Source of the DNA: Streptomyces sp. NBC_00582
Lineage (GTDB): Bacteria; Actinomycetota; Actinomycetes; Streptomycetales; Streptomycetaceae
Length of the DNA stretch: 64,000 nt
Direction: 5' to 3'
Assembly: GCF_036345155.1 (NCBI RefSeq)
Contig: NZ_CP107772.1
Location: 6,572,001 to 6,636,000 of the forward strand
Shown here: positions 8,075-16,083 of the stretch, piece after piece
Numbering within the stretch: the stretch's first letter is position 1
Layout: every line of letters begins with the position of its first letter
Notes under the pieces: generated by a model
Told to the model about the DNA's origin: nothing
Databases searched by the model: none
Seen by the model: only the letters and a program-made list of their open reading frames with translations
Program-made: the position numbers and the translations under genes

Positions 8075-9481
8075 ATGACAGCCCCGAGCACAGACACCGC
8101 ACCCCCGTCCCCCACGGTTTCCCCCACGAAGAAGGGGAGTCGCTGGATCGAGGAGTGGGACCCGGAGAACGAGACCTTCTGGAACGACAAGGGCGAGAAG
8201 ATCGCCCGCCGGAACCTCGTCTTCTCCGTCCTCTCCGAGCACATCGGCTTCTCGATCTGGACGATGTGGTCCGTGCTGGTGCTCTTCATGGGCCCGGAGT
8301 ACGGCCTCACCCCGGCCGACAAGTTCCTGCTGACGTCCATGGTGACGCTGGTCGGCGCGGTCGTCCGGGTGCCGTACACCTTCGCCGTCGCGATCTTCGG
8401 CGGCCGGAACTGGACGATCATCTCCGCCGCCCTGCTGCTGATCCCCACCGTCGCCGCCTTCTCGGTGATGAAGCCGGGGACCTCCTTCTCCACCTTCCTC
8501 CTGGTCGGCCTGCTCGCGGGCATCGGCGGCGGCAATTTCGCCTCCTCCATGACCAACATCAACGCCTTCTTCCCGCTGCGCAAGAAGGGCTGGGCGCTCG
8601 GTCTGAACGCGGGCGGCGGCAACATCGGCGTGCCCGTCCTCCAGCTCGTCGGCCTCGCCGTGATCGGCGCGAGCGGCGGCCCGCGCGTCCTGCTCGGGAT
8701 CTACATCCCGCTGATCCTGATCGCCGCGACCCTCGCCGCGCTGTACATGGACAACCTCGCGTCAGTGAAGAACGACACCGGCGCCGCGATCGACTCCGCG
8801 AAGGACGCCCACACCTGGATCATGTCCTTCCTGTACATCGGCACCTTCGGCTCGTTCATCGGCTACTCCTTCGCCTTCGGCCAGGTGCTGACGAACCAGT
8901 TCGGCCGTACGCCGCTCCAGGCGGCCTACCTCACCTTCATCGGCCCGCTGCTGGGCTCCCTGATCCGCCCCGTGGGCGGCTGGCTCGCCGACAGGTACGG
9001 CGGCGCCCGCATCACCCTCTACAACTACGTCGGCATGGCCGCCGCCACCGCCGTCCTGGTCTTCGCCAGCATGCAGAAGTCGCTGCCGCTGTTCGTCTCC
9101 GTCTTCGTGGTGCTGTTCGTGCTCAGCGGCCTCGGCAACGGCTCGACGTACAAGATGATCCCCGGCATCTTCCAGGCGAAGGCCGTCGCCAAGGGCCTCG
9201 AGGGCGAGGCGGCCGCCGCCTACGGCCGACGGCTCTCCGGGGCCTCCATGGGACTCATCGGCGCGGTCGGCGCACTCGGCGGCGTCGGCATCAACATGGC
9301 CTTCCGCCAGTCCTTCCTCTCCTACGGCTCCGGCACCGGCGCGTTCGTCGCCTTCCTCGCCTTCTACGCGGCCTGCTTCCTGGTCACCTGGGCCGTATAC
9401 CTTCGCCGCCCGGCGGGGAGGATCACCGCCGCAAGCCCCTCCTCGGAGGCGAAGCCCCAGCTCAGCTACGCCGAGGTGTGA
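8075..9481 (+). CDS. narK: Nitrate/nitrite transporter
   Basis: 468 residues, an MFS protein of the nitrate-nitrite porter family. Two nitrate signature motifs are present: GGGNFASSMTNINAFFP in helix 5 and a later GLGNGSTYKMIPGIF. A characteristic N-terminal stretch with RWIEEWDPEN is also seen. It imports nitrate for assimilation and/or exports nitrite. The next gene is nnaR, the nitrate-assimilation coregulator, which supports a nitrogen-assimilation role. A GlnR-like box upstream suggests induction when nitrogen is limiting. The ATG at 8075 follows GGAGG. Confidence 0.93.
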   Translation: MTAPSTDTAPPSPTVSPTKKGSRWIEEWDPENETFWNDKGEKIARRNLVFSVLSEHIGFSIWTMWSVLVLFMGPEYGLTPADKFLLTSMVTLVGAVVRVPYTFAVAIFGGRNWTIISAALLLIPTVAAFSVMKPGTSFSTFLLVGLLAGIGGGNFASSMTNINAFFPLRKKGWALGLNAGGGNIGVPVLQLVGLAVIGASGGPRVLLGIYIPLILIAATLAALYMDNLASVKNDTGAAIDSAKDAHTWIMSFLYIGTFGSFIGYSFAFGQVLTNQFGRTPLQAAYLTFIGPLLGSLIRPVGGWLADRYGGARITLYNYVGMAAATAVLVFASMQKSLPLFVSVFVVLFVLSGLGNGSTYKMIPGIFQAKAVAKGLEGEAAAAYGRRLSGASMGLIGAVGALGGVGINMAFRQSFLSYGSGTGAFVAFLAFYAACFLVTWAVYLRRPAGRITAASPSSEAKPQLSYAEV

Positions 9482-9508
9482 CGTAACACTGGCGACATGA
9501 AGCCGAAC

Positions 9509-9538
9509 CGAGCCTGTCACGCACCGTTGACAGGCTCG
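9509..9538. terminator. Hairpin between narK and nnaR
   Basis: A perfect 11-bp stem (9509-9519 pairing with 9528-9538) with an 8-nt loop begins 27 bp after the narK stop. No T run follows, so it may end, weaken or regulate read-through into nnaR. Confidence 0.6.
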
Positions 9539-9581
9539 TCGGCATGTAGGTGCAGGGCGACTCGAGTGCGGGACGAGAGTG

Positions 9582-10757
9582 ATGTACGTGGAACAGCAGC
9601 GACCGGACGCCACGACGCAGGGATCCGTGGAGCACGGCCCCCTGGCGGGATTCACCGTGGGCGTGACGGCCGCGCGCCGGGCCGAGGAGCTCGGCGCGCT
9701 GCTCCAGCGGCGCGGCGCGTCCGTGCTGCACGCGCCCGCCCTGCGGATCGTGCCGCTCGCCGACGACGGTGAGCTGCTCGCCGCCACCAAGGACCTCATC
9801 GACCAGGCCCCGGACGTCGTCGTGGCGACGACCGCCATCGGTTTCCGGGGCTGGGTCGAGGCCGCCGAGGGATGGGGGCTCGGCGAGGAGCTGCTCACCC
9901 GGCTCGGCGAGGTGGAACTGCTGGCCCGCGGACCCAAGGTGAAGGGCGCGATCCGGGCCGCCGGACTCACCGAGGACTGGTCGCCGTCCTCGGAGTCCAT
10001 GGCCGAGGTGCTCGACCGGCTCCTGGAGGAGGGCGTCGAGGGCCGCCGGGTCGCCGTCCAGCTCCACGGGGAGCCGCTGCCCGGGTTCGTGGAGGCGCTG
10101 CGGGCCGGGGGAGCGGAGGTCGTCGGCGTCCCGGTGTACCGGTGGATGCCGCCCGAGGACATCGCCCCGCTCGACCGGCTCATCGACGCGGCCGTCTCGC
10201 GCGGCCTCGACGCGATCACCTTCACCAGCGCGCCGGCCGCGGTGTCCCTCTTCTCCCGCGCCGAGGAGCGGGGCCTGCTCTCCGAGCTGATCGCCGCGCT
10301 CCACCACGATGTGCTGCCGGCCTGCGTCGGACCGGTCACCGCCCTGCCGTTGCAGGCGCGCGGCCTGGACACCGTCCAGCCGGAACGCTTCCGGCTCGGT
10401 CCCCTCGTGCAGCTCCTCTGCCAGGAACTCCCGGGGCGGGCGCGGGCGCTGCCCCTCGCCGGGCACCGGGTGGAGATCCGCGGGCACGCGGTGCTGGTCG
10501 ACGGCTGTCTCAGGCCCGTGCCCCCGGCCGGGATGTCCCTCCTGCGGGCGCTGTCGCGGCGGCCCGGCTGGGTCGTCCCCCGCGCCGACCTGCTGCGCGC
10601 GCTGCCCGGCGCCGGCCGCGACGAGCACGCCGTGGAGACGGCGATGGCCCGCCTGCGCACGGCCCTGGGCACGCCCAAGCTGATCCAGACGGTGGTGAAG
10701 CGGGGGTACCGGCTGGCTCTGGACCCGGCGGCGGACACGAAGTACGCCGACGCCTGA
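9582..10757 (+). CDS. nnaR: Uroporphyrinogen-III-synthase-like / winged-helix regulator
   Basis: 391 residues in two parts: a HemD-like domain (about 20-265: GFTVGVTAARRAEELGALLQ, TFTSAPAA, CVGPVTA) and an OmpR/PhoB-type winged helix (about 295-385, ending with IQTVVKRGYRLAL). The same fusion in S. coelicolor is NnaR, which cooperates with GlnR to activate nitrate and nitrite assimilation genes. Its position after narK supports the name. Whether the HemD half still makes uroporphyrinogen III or only senses a tetrapyrrole is unknown; nitrite reductase needs sirohaem, so sensing would make sense. A GTG at 9579 immediately precedes the chosen ATG. Confidence 0.88.
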   Translation: MYVEQQRPDATTQGSVEHGPLAGFTVGVTAARRAEELGALLQRRGASVLHAPALRIVPLADDGELLAATKDLIDQAPDVVVATTAIGFRGWVEAAEGWGLGEELLTRLGEVELLARGPKVKGAIRAAGLTEDWSPSSESMAEVLDRLLEEGVEGRRVAVQLHGEPLPGFVEALRAGGAEVVGVPVYRWMPPEDIAPLDRLIDAAVSRGLDAITFTSAPAAVSLFSRAEERGLLSELIAALHHDVLPACVGPVTALPLQARGLDTVQPERFRLGPLVQLLCQELPGRARALPLAGHRVEIRGHAVLVDGCLRPVPPAGMSLLRALSRRPGWVVPRADLLRALPGAGRDEHAVETAMARLRTALGTPKLIQTVVKRGYRLALDPAADTKYADA

Positions 10758-10909
10758 GCCGTCGCTCGCGCGGCTGCGGGCAGCGCCTCGCCCCCGCCCC
10801 CCGCGCCGGGTGAGGCACAGGGGGTTTCGGCCGCGCCCCGGGAAGGGGCACTGTGAGGGCAACGGTTTCCTCGGTTTCCTCAGGAACGCTCCGACGCAGG
10901 CGGTGGCGC

Positions 10910-11530
10910 ATGACACTGGGCACGGCCACGGACCCCTACGAGCTGCGGTTCGACGCCGGACGCAGTTGTCTCGACCTCCTCGCGACCAGCCATCCCCGTG
11001 AACACCTCGACGGAGTCGGCCCGTTGTGCGCCTGGATCCGCGGCGCGGGCCTCGTCCCGCCGGGCACCGCGCTCAGCCACGCCGACCCCTCCTGGCCGCA
11101 GGCGTTCCGCGAACTGCGCTCCGGCGTCGACCGGTTGGTGCGGGACTGGCTGGCCCGCGTCCACCCCGGCCCGTACGACATCGACCTCGACCGTCTCAAC
11201 GACGCCGCCCGCGCCGCGCCGCCCGTCCCCCGCGCCGTACGCGACGAGGACGGCACCCTCGTACGGGAGTTGGACGGGCCGCCGGAGTGCGCCGCGCTGC
11301 TCGCCGCCGTGGCGCGGGACGCCGTGGAGCTGCTCACGGATCCGGTGGCACGGGCGGGCCTGAGGGAGTGCGAGGGGGACAACTGCCCGATCGTCTACGT
11401 CGACACCTCCCGCGGCAGGCGCAGACGTTGGTGTTCGAGCGAGGTCTGCGGCAACCGTGAGCGCGTCGCACGGCATCGTCGGCGCGCCGCCTTGGCACGC
11501 TCCCAACTGCCCGGTATACGCCTTCTCTGA
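10910..11530 (+). CDS. CGNR zinc-finger / ABATE-domain regulator
   Basis: 206 residues. The N-terminal ABATE-like part includes LRFDAGRSCLDLLAT. The C-terminal CGNR zinc finger is complete (about residues 155-190: RECEGDNCPIVYVD, then RRRWCSSEVCGNRERVARHR) with four Cys. Such proteins are presumed stress-linked transcription regulators. A GTG at 10853 has a better ribosome site (GGAAGGGG) and would add 19 residues, but those codons have an unusual A/T content at third positions, so I keep the ATG. It stands alone between nnaR and sigU. Confidence 0.75.
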   Translation: MTLGTATDPYELRFDAGRSCLDLLATSHPREHLDGVGPLCAWIRGAGLVPPGTALSHADPSWPQAFRELRSGVDRLVRDWLARVHPGPYDIDLDRLNDAARAAPPVPRAVRDEDGTLVRELDGPPECAALLAAVARDAVELLTDPVARAGLRECEGDNCPIVYVDTSRGRRRRWCSSEVCGNRERVARHRRRAALARSQLPGIRLL

Positions 11531-11813
11531 CGAGCTGACAGTAATTGCACAGCGTTCCGTGACAGCCTGGCGGCAAAATTGCCGAAGTGATTTCGACAAC
11601 ATCATGTTTGCCCATGCCTGAGCAAGGGCAGCCCGCCCGATCGCGCCCGTGTGGCGAAAATGTGAAGGAGAAGCGGTGGGAATGTGCCGCCATGTCCCCC
11701 TCGTCATGACACCCTGAAGAAAACTGTCTTCTCGGTTTGAACACTCCGCACCCCCCTTCCGTACCTGTCACCGAGCGACCGACTGGGGGAACCCCCGGAC
11801 ACCGGAGGTGGGC
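11531..11813 (+). promoter_or_regulatory. sigU upstream region with dyad and possible leader ORF
   Basis: Contains a CGGCAA-AA-TTGCCG dyad (11571-11584) and a 13-codon ORF (GTG 11676 to TGA 11717, reading VGMCRHVPLVMTP) with a strong AAGGAG 6-8 bp before it. The ORF ends 96 bp before sigU on the same strand. Either could be regulatory; neither is proven. Confidence 0.35.
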
Positions 11814-12389
11814 GTGCGCAAGGATGCGGCCGTGGCCAATGAACATGGATCGAGGGCCCGACATCGCATGTCCCAGCCCTCGGAACCCGACGAGGAGCTG
11901 ATGCGTGCTCTGTATCGGGAGCATGCCGGACCCCTGCTTGCGTATGTCCTGCGCCTGGTTGCCGGAGACCGCCAGCGTGCCGAGGACGTGGTGCAGGAGA
12001 CACTCATCCGTGCCTGGAAGAACGCCGGTCAGCTCAATCGGGCGACCGGATCGGTACGCCCCTGGCTGGTGACGGTCGCTCGCCGCATCGTCATCGACGG
12101 CCACCGCAGCCGGCAGGCCCGGCCGCAGGAGGTCGACCCGTCGCCGCTGGAGGTCATCCCCGCGGAGGACGAGATCGACAAGGCGCTGTGGCTGATGACG
12201 CTGTCGGACGCGCTCGACGACCTGACCCCGGCCCACCGGGAGGTGCTCGTCGAGACGTACTTCAAGGGGCGTACCGTCAACGAGGCGGCCGAGACGCTGG
12301 GCATTCCCAGTGGCACCGTCCGCTCCCGGGTGTTCTACGCCCTGCGGTCGATGAAGCTGGCTCTGGAGGAGCGGGGGGTGACGGCGTGA
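11814..12389 (+). CDS. sigU: ECF RNA polymerase sigma factor
   Basis: 191 residues from GTG 11814, which has GGAGG 6 bp before it; an in-frame GTG at 11808 is too close to that site. Region 2 (ELMRALYREHAGPLLAYVLR, AEDVVQETLIRAWKN, RPWLVTVARR) and region 4 (LTPAHREVLVETYFKGRTV, EAAETLGIPSGTVRSRV) are complete. Sequence and gene order match S. coelicolor SigU, which alters the secreted proteome and blocks development when its anti-sigma factor is lost. The stop overlaps the anti-sigma start (TGATG), so the pair is made in balance. Confidence 0.85.
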   Translation: MRKDAAVANEHGSRARHRMSQPSEPDEELMRALYREHAGPLLAYVLRLVAGDRQRAEDVVQETLIRAWKNAGQLNRATGSVRPWLVTVARRIVIDGHRSRQARPQEVDPSPLEVIPAEDEIDKALWLMTLSDALDDLTPAHREVLVETYFKGRTVNEAAETLGIPSGTVRSRVFYALRSMKLALEERGVTA

Positions 12390-13216
12390 TGAGCATGTAC
12401 GGGGGATTCGGATCAGGTGGTGCGGGTATGTCTGGCCCCATGCAGGGATCTGTGGGATCTCCGAGCCCGAGCGAACACGAGACCGTGGGCGCCTACGCTC
12501 TGGGCATCCTCGACGACGCCGAGGCGACCGCCTTCGAAGCGCATCTCGCCGGGTGCGAGTGGTGCGCGCAGCAGCTCGACGAGCTCGCCGGGATGGAACC
12601 GATGCTGGCCGCGCTCGCGGACCTGCCCGGCTCCGGCACACCGGCGATCGGTGACTCCCTGTCCGCCCGGCCGAGCCCCCGCCTCGTGGAGAAGCTGGTC
12701 GACGAGGTGTCCGAACGGCGCGCCCAGAAGCGCCGCCGCTCCTTCTACCTCGTGGCGGCCGCCGCGGCGCTGATCATCGGCGGTCCGGTCGGCGTCATGG
12801 CCGTGACCGGCGGCGACGACGGCGGCAAGGCGCCGGTGGCGAGCAGCACCACCAACCCCGCCAAGTCGACCTTCGAGACGCTCTCCGACAAGGTCTCCGC
12901 GACCGACTCCTCCAGCAAGGTGACGGCGACCGTCGCCATGGGTGAGAAGGCCTGGGGCACCGAGGTCGGCGTCGAGCTGAAGAACGTCTCGGGCCCGGAG
13001 AAGTGCTCGCTCATCGCCGTCGGCAAGGACGGCAAGCGCGAGACCGTCTCCTCCTGGTCCGTCCCGGAATGGGGCTACGGCCTCCCGAACGCCAAGACCG
13101 AACAGGCCAAGAACCCGCTCTACGTCGTGGGCGGCGCCGCCTTCAAGCCGAACGAGATCGACCACTTCGAGGTCATGACCTTCGACGGCACGAAGCTCGT
13201 CCAGGTCGACGCCTGA
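12389..13216 (+). CDS. rsuA: Membrane anti-sigma factor
   Basis: 275 residues with an N-terminal zinc-binding anti-sigma domain (HETVGAYALGILDDAEATAF, then HLAGCEWCAQQLDEL: the H-x3-C-x2-C pattern), one membrane helix (about residues 115-135, SFYLVAAAAALIIGGPVGVMAV), and an extracytoplasmic domain of about 135 residues that probably senses the signal. It should hold SigU at the membrane until released. The overlap with sigU and the match to S. coelicolor RsuA support the name. An in-frame ATG lies two codons further in. Confidence 0.85.
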   Translation: MSMYGGFGSGGAGMSGPMQGSVGSPSPSEHETVGAYALGILDDAEATAFEAHLAGCEWCAQQLDELAGMEPMLAALADLPGSGTPAIGDSLSARPSPRLVEKLVDEVSERRAQKRRRSFYLVAAAAALIIGGPVGVMAVTGGDDGGKAPVASSTTNPAKSTFETLSDKVSATDSSSKVTATVAMGEKAWGTEVGVELKNVSGPEKCSLIAVGKDGKRETVSSWSVPEWGYGLPNAKTEQAKNPLYVVGGAAFKPNEIDHFEVMTFDGTKLVQVDA

Positions 13217-13229
13217 CGAAGAACGCCGG

Positions 13230-13247
13230 GCCCGCCTTCGGGCGGGC
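13230..13247. terminator. Terminator of sigU-rsuA
   Basis: A perfect 7-bp stem, GCCCGCC paired with GGCGGGC, capped by a stable TTCG tetraloop, 13 bp after the rsuA stop. Confidence 0.75.
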
Positions 13248-13312
13248 TCTCGCCTCCACCGGTCCCCTTCGCGTACGGTTGACGGCTGCCCAGCACGTCA
13301 GAAGGGGGCCCG

Positions 13313-15715
13313 GTGGCCGCACAGGCTCAGCAGGAAACCGCGGTCAGCGCCGCACCGGACACGGTCCGGGACCGCGAGATCGGCGTCGAACAGGAACACC
13401 TCGACCGGGTGTACCGACGCCTCGAGGAAAAGATCCACGAGGCGGAGTTCCTCATGAACGACGCCGCACAGCGCGGCCAGGTCGGAACCCCCGGCGCCCT
13501 CGCCGAACGCGACGCCCAGGTGTTCCGGGCCGGCGTCCATCTCAACCGGCTCAACAACGAGTTCGAGGACTTCCTCTTCGGACGGATCGACCTCCTCCTC
13601 GGCAAGGACGGCAAGAAGGGCCCCGACGGCGCCTACACCGCCGTGGAACCCGCCGAAGGCGCTGTCCGCGACGACAACACCGCCGACATCGCCGAGACCC
13701 TCCACATCGGCCGCATCGGGGTCCTCGACTCCGAGTACGCGCCGCTGGTCATCGACTGGCGCGCACCCGCCGCGGCCCCCTTCTACCGCTCCACCCCCGT
13801 CGCCCCCGGCCGGGTCGTGCGCCGCCGGGTCATCCGTTCCAAGGGACGCCGGGTCCTCGGCGTCGAGGACGACCTGATGCGCCCCGAGCTGACGGCGTTC
13901 CTCGGCGGTGACGCACTGCCCGTCATCGGCGACGGCGCCCTGATGGCCGCGCTCGGCCAGGCCCGCAGCCACACCATGCGGGACATCGTCGCCTCCATCC
14001 AGGCCGAGCAGGACCTGGTCATCCGCGCCCCCGCCGCCTCCGTGACCTACGTCGAGGGCGGCCCCGGCACCGGCAAGACCGCCGTGGCCCTGCACCGCGC
14101 CGCCTACCTCCTCTACCAGGACCGCCGCAGATACTCCGGCGGCATCCTCATCGTCTCGCCCACCCCGCTGCTGGTGGCGTACACCGAGGGCGTCCTGCCC
14201 TCCCTGGGCGAGGAGGGCCAGGTCGCCATCCGCGCCATCGGCTCCCTCGTCGACGGCGTCGAGGCGACCCTGTACGACGCCCCCTCCGTGGCCCGCGCCA
14301 AGGGCTCGTCCCGGATGCTGCGCGTGCTGCGCAAGGCGGCCCGCGGAGCCCTGGAGCTGGGACCGGGCGGAGCCCGGCGGAACGGCGGCGGCAACGGCCA
14401 ACTCGCCTTCGACGGCGACACCTCCGACACCTCCGACACCCCCGTCACCTCCGGTACGACGGCCACGACGACCCCCGCCCGGCTCCGCGTCGTCGCCTTC
14501 GGGCGCCGGATCGAGCTGGAGTCCGCCGACCTGGACCGCATCCGCCAGAGCGCCCTCGGCGGCACCGCCCCCGTCAACCTGCTGCGCCCCCGCGCCCGCA
14601 AGCTGCTCCTGGACGCCCTGTGGGAGCGCTCCGGCGCCGCCGGCCGGCACACCGACCCCGAGCTGGCCGCGGAGCTGCGCTCCTCCTTCGACGAGGACGT
14701 GACCACGGAGGACTCCTTCATCGGGTTCCTGGACGCCTGGTGGCCCGAGCTGACCCCCGCGACCGTCCTCGCGGCGATGGCCGACGAGCGCAGGCTCGGC
14801 CGCTGGGCCCGCCGGATCCTCAACCCCGGCGAGGTCCGCAGGGTCGCCCGCTCGCTGAAGCGGGACGGCCACTCGGTGCACGACATCGCGATGCTCGACG
14901 AGCTCCACGCGATCCTCGGCAGCCCGGCCCGCCCCCGCAAGAGGCGCGAGCTCGACCCGCTGGACCAGCTCACCGGCCTGGAGGAGCTGATGCCGGTGCG
15001 CGAGGAGTCGCAGCGCGAGCGCGCCGAGCGGCTCGCCGCCGAACGCGTCGAGTACGCGCACGTCATCGTCGACGAGGCCCAGGACCTCACCCCCATGCAG
15101 TGGCGCATGGTCGGCCGCCGCGGCCGGCACGCCACCTGGACCGTCGTCGGCGACCCCGCCCAGTCGTCCTGGTCCGACCCCGACGAGGCCGCCGAGGCCC
15201 GCGACGAGGCGCTCGGCACCCGGCCCCGCCGCCGGTTCCAGCTCACCGTGAACTACCGCAACCCCGCCGAGATCGCCGAGCTGGCCGCCAAGGTGCTGGC
15301 CCTGGCCATGCCCGGCGCCGAGTCCCCCTCGGCGGTCCGCTCCACCGGTCTCGTCCCCCGCTTCACCGCCGTACGGGACTCGCTCGCCGCGACCGTCCGC
15401 GCCGAGGCCGAACGCCTCCTCGCGCAGGTCGACGGCACCGTCGGCGTCGTCGTCGCCATGCAGCGCCGCGAGGAGGCCCGCCGCTGGCTCGCCGGGCTCG
15501 GCGACCGGGTCGTCGCCCTCGGCAGCCTGGAGGCCAAGGGCCTGGAGTACGACGCCACGGTCGTCGTCTCGCCCGCCGAGATCGCCGACGAGTCCCCGGC
15601 CGGCCTGCGTGTGCTGTACGTCGCGCTGACCCGGGCCACCCAGCAGCTCACCGTGGTCTCGGGGGACCGGGACGAACCGGACGCGCGGGGGGTGCCCGAC
15701 CTGCTGCGGGACTGA
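13313..15715 (+). CDS. HelD-like UvrD/Rep superfamily 1 helicase
   Basis: 800 residues from GTG 13313 (GAAGGGGG upstream). The N-terminal coiled coil (about 25-90, EQEHLDRVYRRLEEKIHEAEF) is followed by SF1 motifs: Walker A GGPGTGKTA (about 251), Walker B VDEAQDLTPMQW (about 585), VVGDPAQS, VNYRNPAEI (about 645) and a C-terminal VALTRATQQL. This layout, with an insertion between motifs, fits HelD, which binds RNA polymerase and frees stalled complexes using ATP. In rifamycin-exposed actinomycetes HelD homologues can also displace the drug. It is transcribed alone. Confidence 0.85.
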   Translation: MAAQAQQETAVSAAPDTVRDREIGVEQEHLDRVYRRLEEKIHEAEFLMNDAAQRGQVGTPGALAERDAQVFRAGVHLNRLNNEFEDFLFGRIDLLLGKDGKKGPDGAYTAVEPAEGAVRDDNTADIAETLHIGRIGVLDSEYAPLVIDWRAPAAAPFYRSTPVAPGRVVRRRVIRSKGRRVLGVEDDLMRPELTAFLGGDALPVIGDGALMAALGQARSHTMRDIVASIQAEQDLVIRAPAASVTYVEGGPGTGKTAVALHRAAYLLYQDRRRYSGGILIVSPTPLLVAYTEGVLPSLGEEGQVAIRAIGSLVDGVEATLYDAPSVARAKGSSRMLRVLRKAARGALELGPGGARRNGGGNGQLAFDGDTSDTSDTPVTSGTTATTTPARLRVVAFGRRIELESADLDRIRQSALGGTAPVNLLRPRARKLLLDALWERSGAAGRHTDPELAAELRSSFDEDVTTEDSFIGFLDAWWPELTPATVLAAMADERRLGRWARRILNPGEVRRVARSLKRDGHSVHDIAMLDELHAILGSPARPRKRRELDPLDQLTGLEELMPVREESQRERAERLAAERVEYAHVIVDEAQDLTPMQWRMVGRRGRHATWTVVGDPAQSSWSDPDEAAEARDEALGTRPRRRFQLTVNYRNPAEIAELAAKVLALAMPGAESPSAVRSTGLVPRFTAVRDSLAATVRAEAERLLAQVDGTVGVVVAMQRREEARRWLAGLGDRVVALGSLEAKGLEYDATVVVSPAEIADESPAGLRVLYVALTRATQQLTVVSGDRDEPDARGVPDLLRD

Positions 15716-15802
15716 GCCGGGGGCGCCCGGGGGACCCCGGGTGAACGTTTCCTGTGAACCGCCCCGCACGGGAATGGTGTTCGGGGATCCGTTTGTTAGC
15801 CT

Positions 15803-15945
15803 GGGTGTGACACCGGCTCGATCCAAGCCCCCGGGCCCAACCTTCGTCGCTACGAGCGACCACTTGCCGCGAGGCGAGCATGGCGGGCCGGTGTCATGAA
15901 CGGGCGAGAGGCCCACATCCGATGTGATGTGGGCCTCTTCGCATG
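15803..15945 (+). ncRNA. Structured small RNA upstream of malic enzyme
   Basis: A -10-like TAGCCT (15797-15802) is followed by a segment closed by a perfect 10-bp stem, TGACACCGGC (15808-15817) with GCCGGTGTCA (15887-15896). Inside are a GTCGCT/AGCGAC hairpin (15846-15860) and smaller GC helices. A strong terminator ends it at 15908-15937. No ORF with a ribosome site lies inside. The predicted transcript is about 130 nt. From memory, an sRNA was reported in S. coelicolor between the SCO2951 and SCO2952 orthologues, which is this interval. It could also be a 5' attenuator of the malic enzyme gene. Confidence 0.65.
15908..15937 (+). terminator. Intrinsic terminator of the small RNA
   Basis: A perfect 11-bp stem GAGGCCCACAT / ATGTGGGCCTC with an 8-nt loop, then TTCGCAT. 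It ends 146 bp before the malic enzyme start. Confidence 0.8.
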
Positions 15946-16083
15946 GCGCCCCACAGGCCCCCGCACGCCCCTTCCCGGGAACAAAACGACCGTAACTTGA
16001 GGCGACTTTCCCGTACTCGTCAGTAGGTGCGACGATCGGACGGCAATCCAGCGACCCACCCAGCAGTGCAGAGGAAGTCGGCC

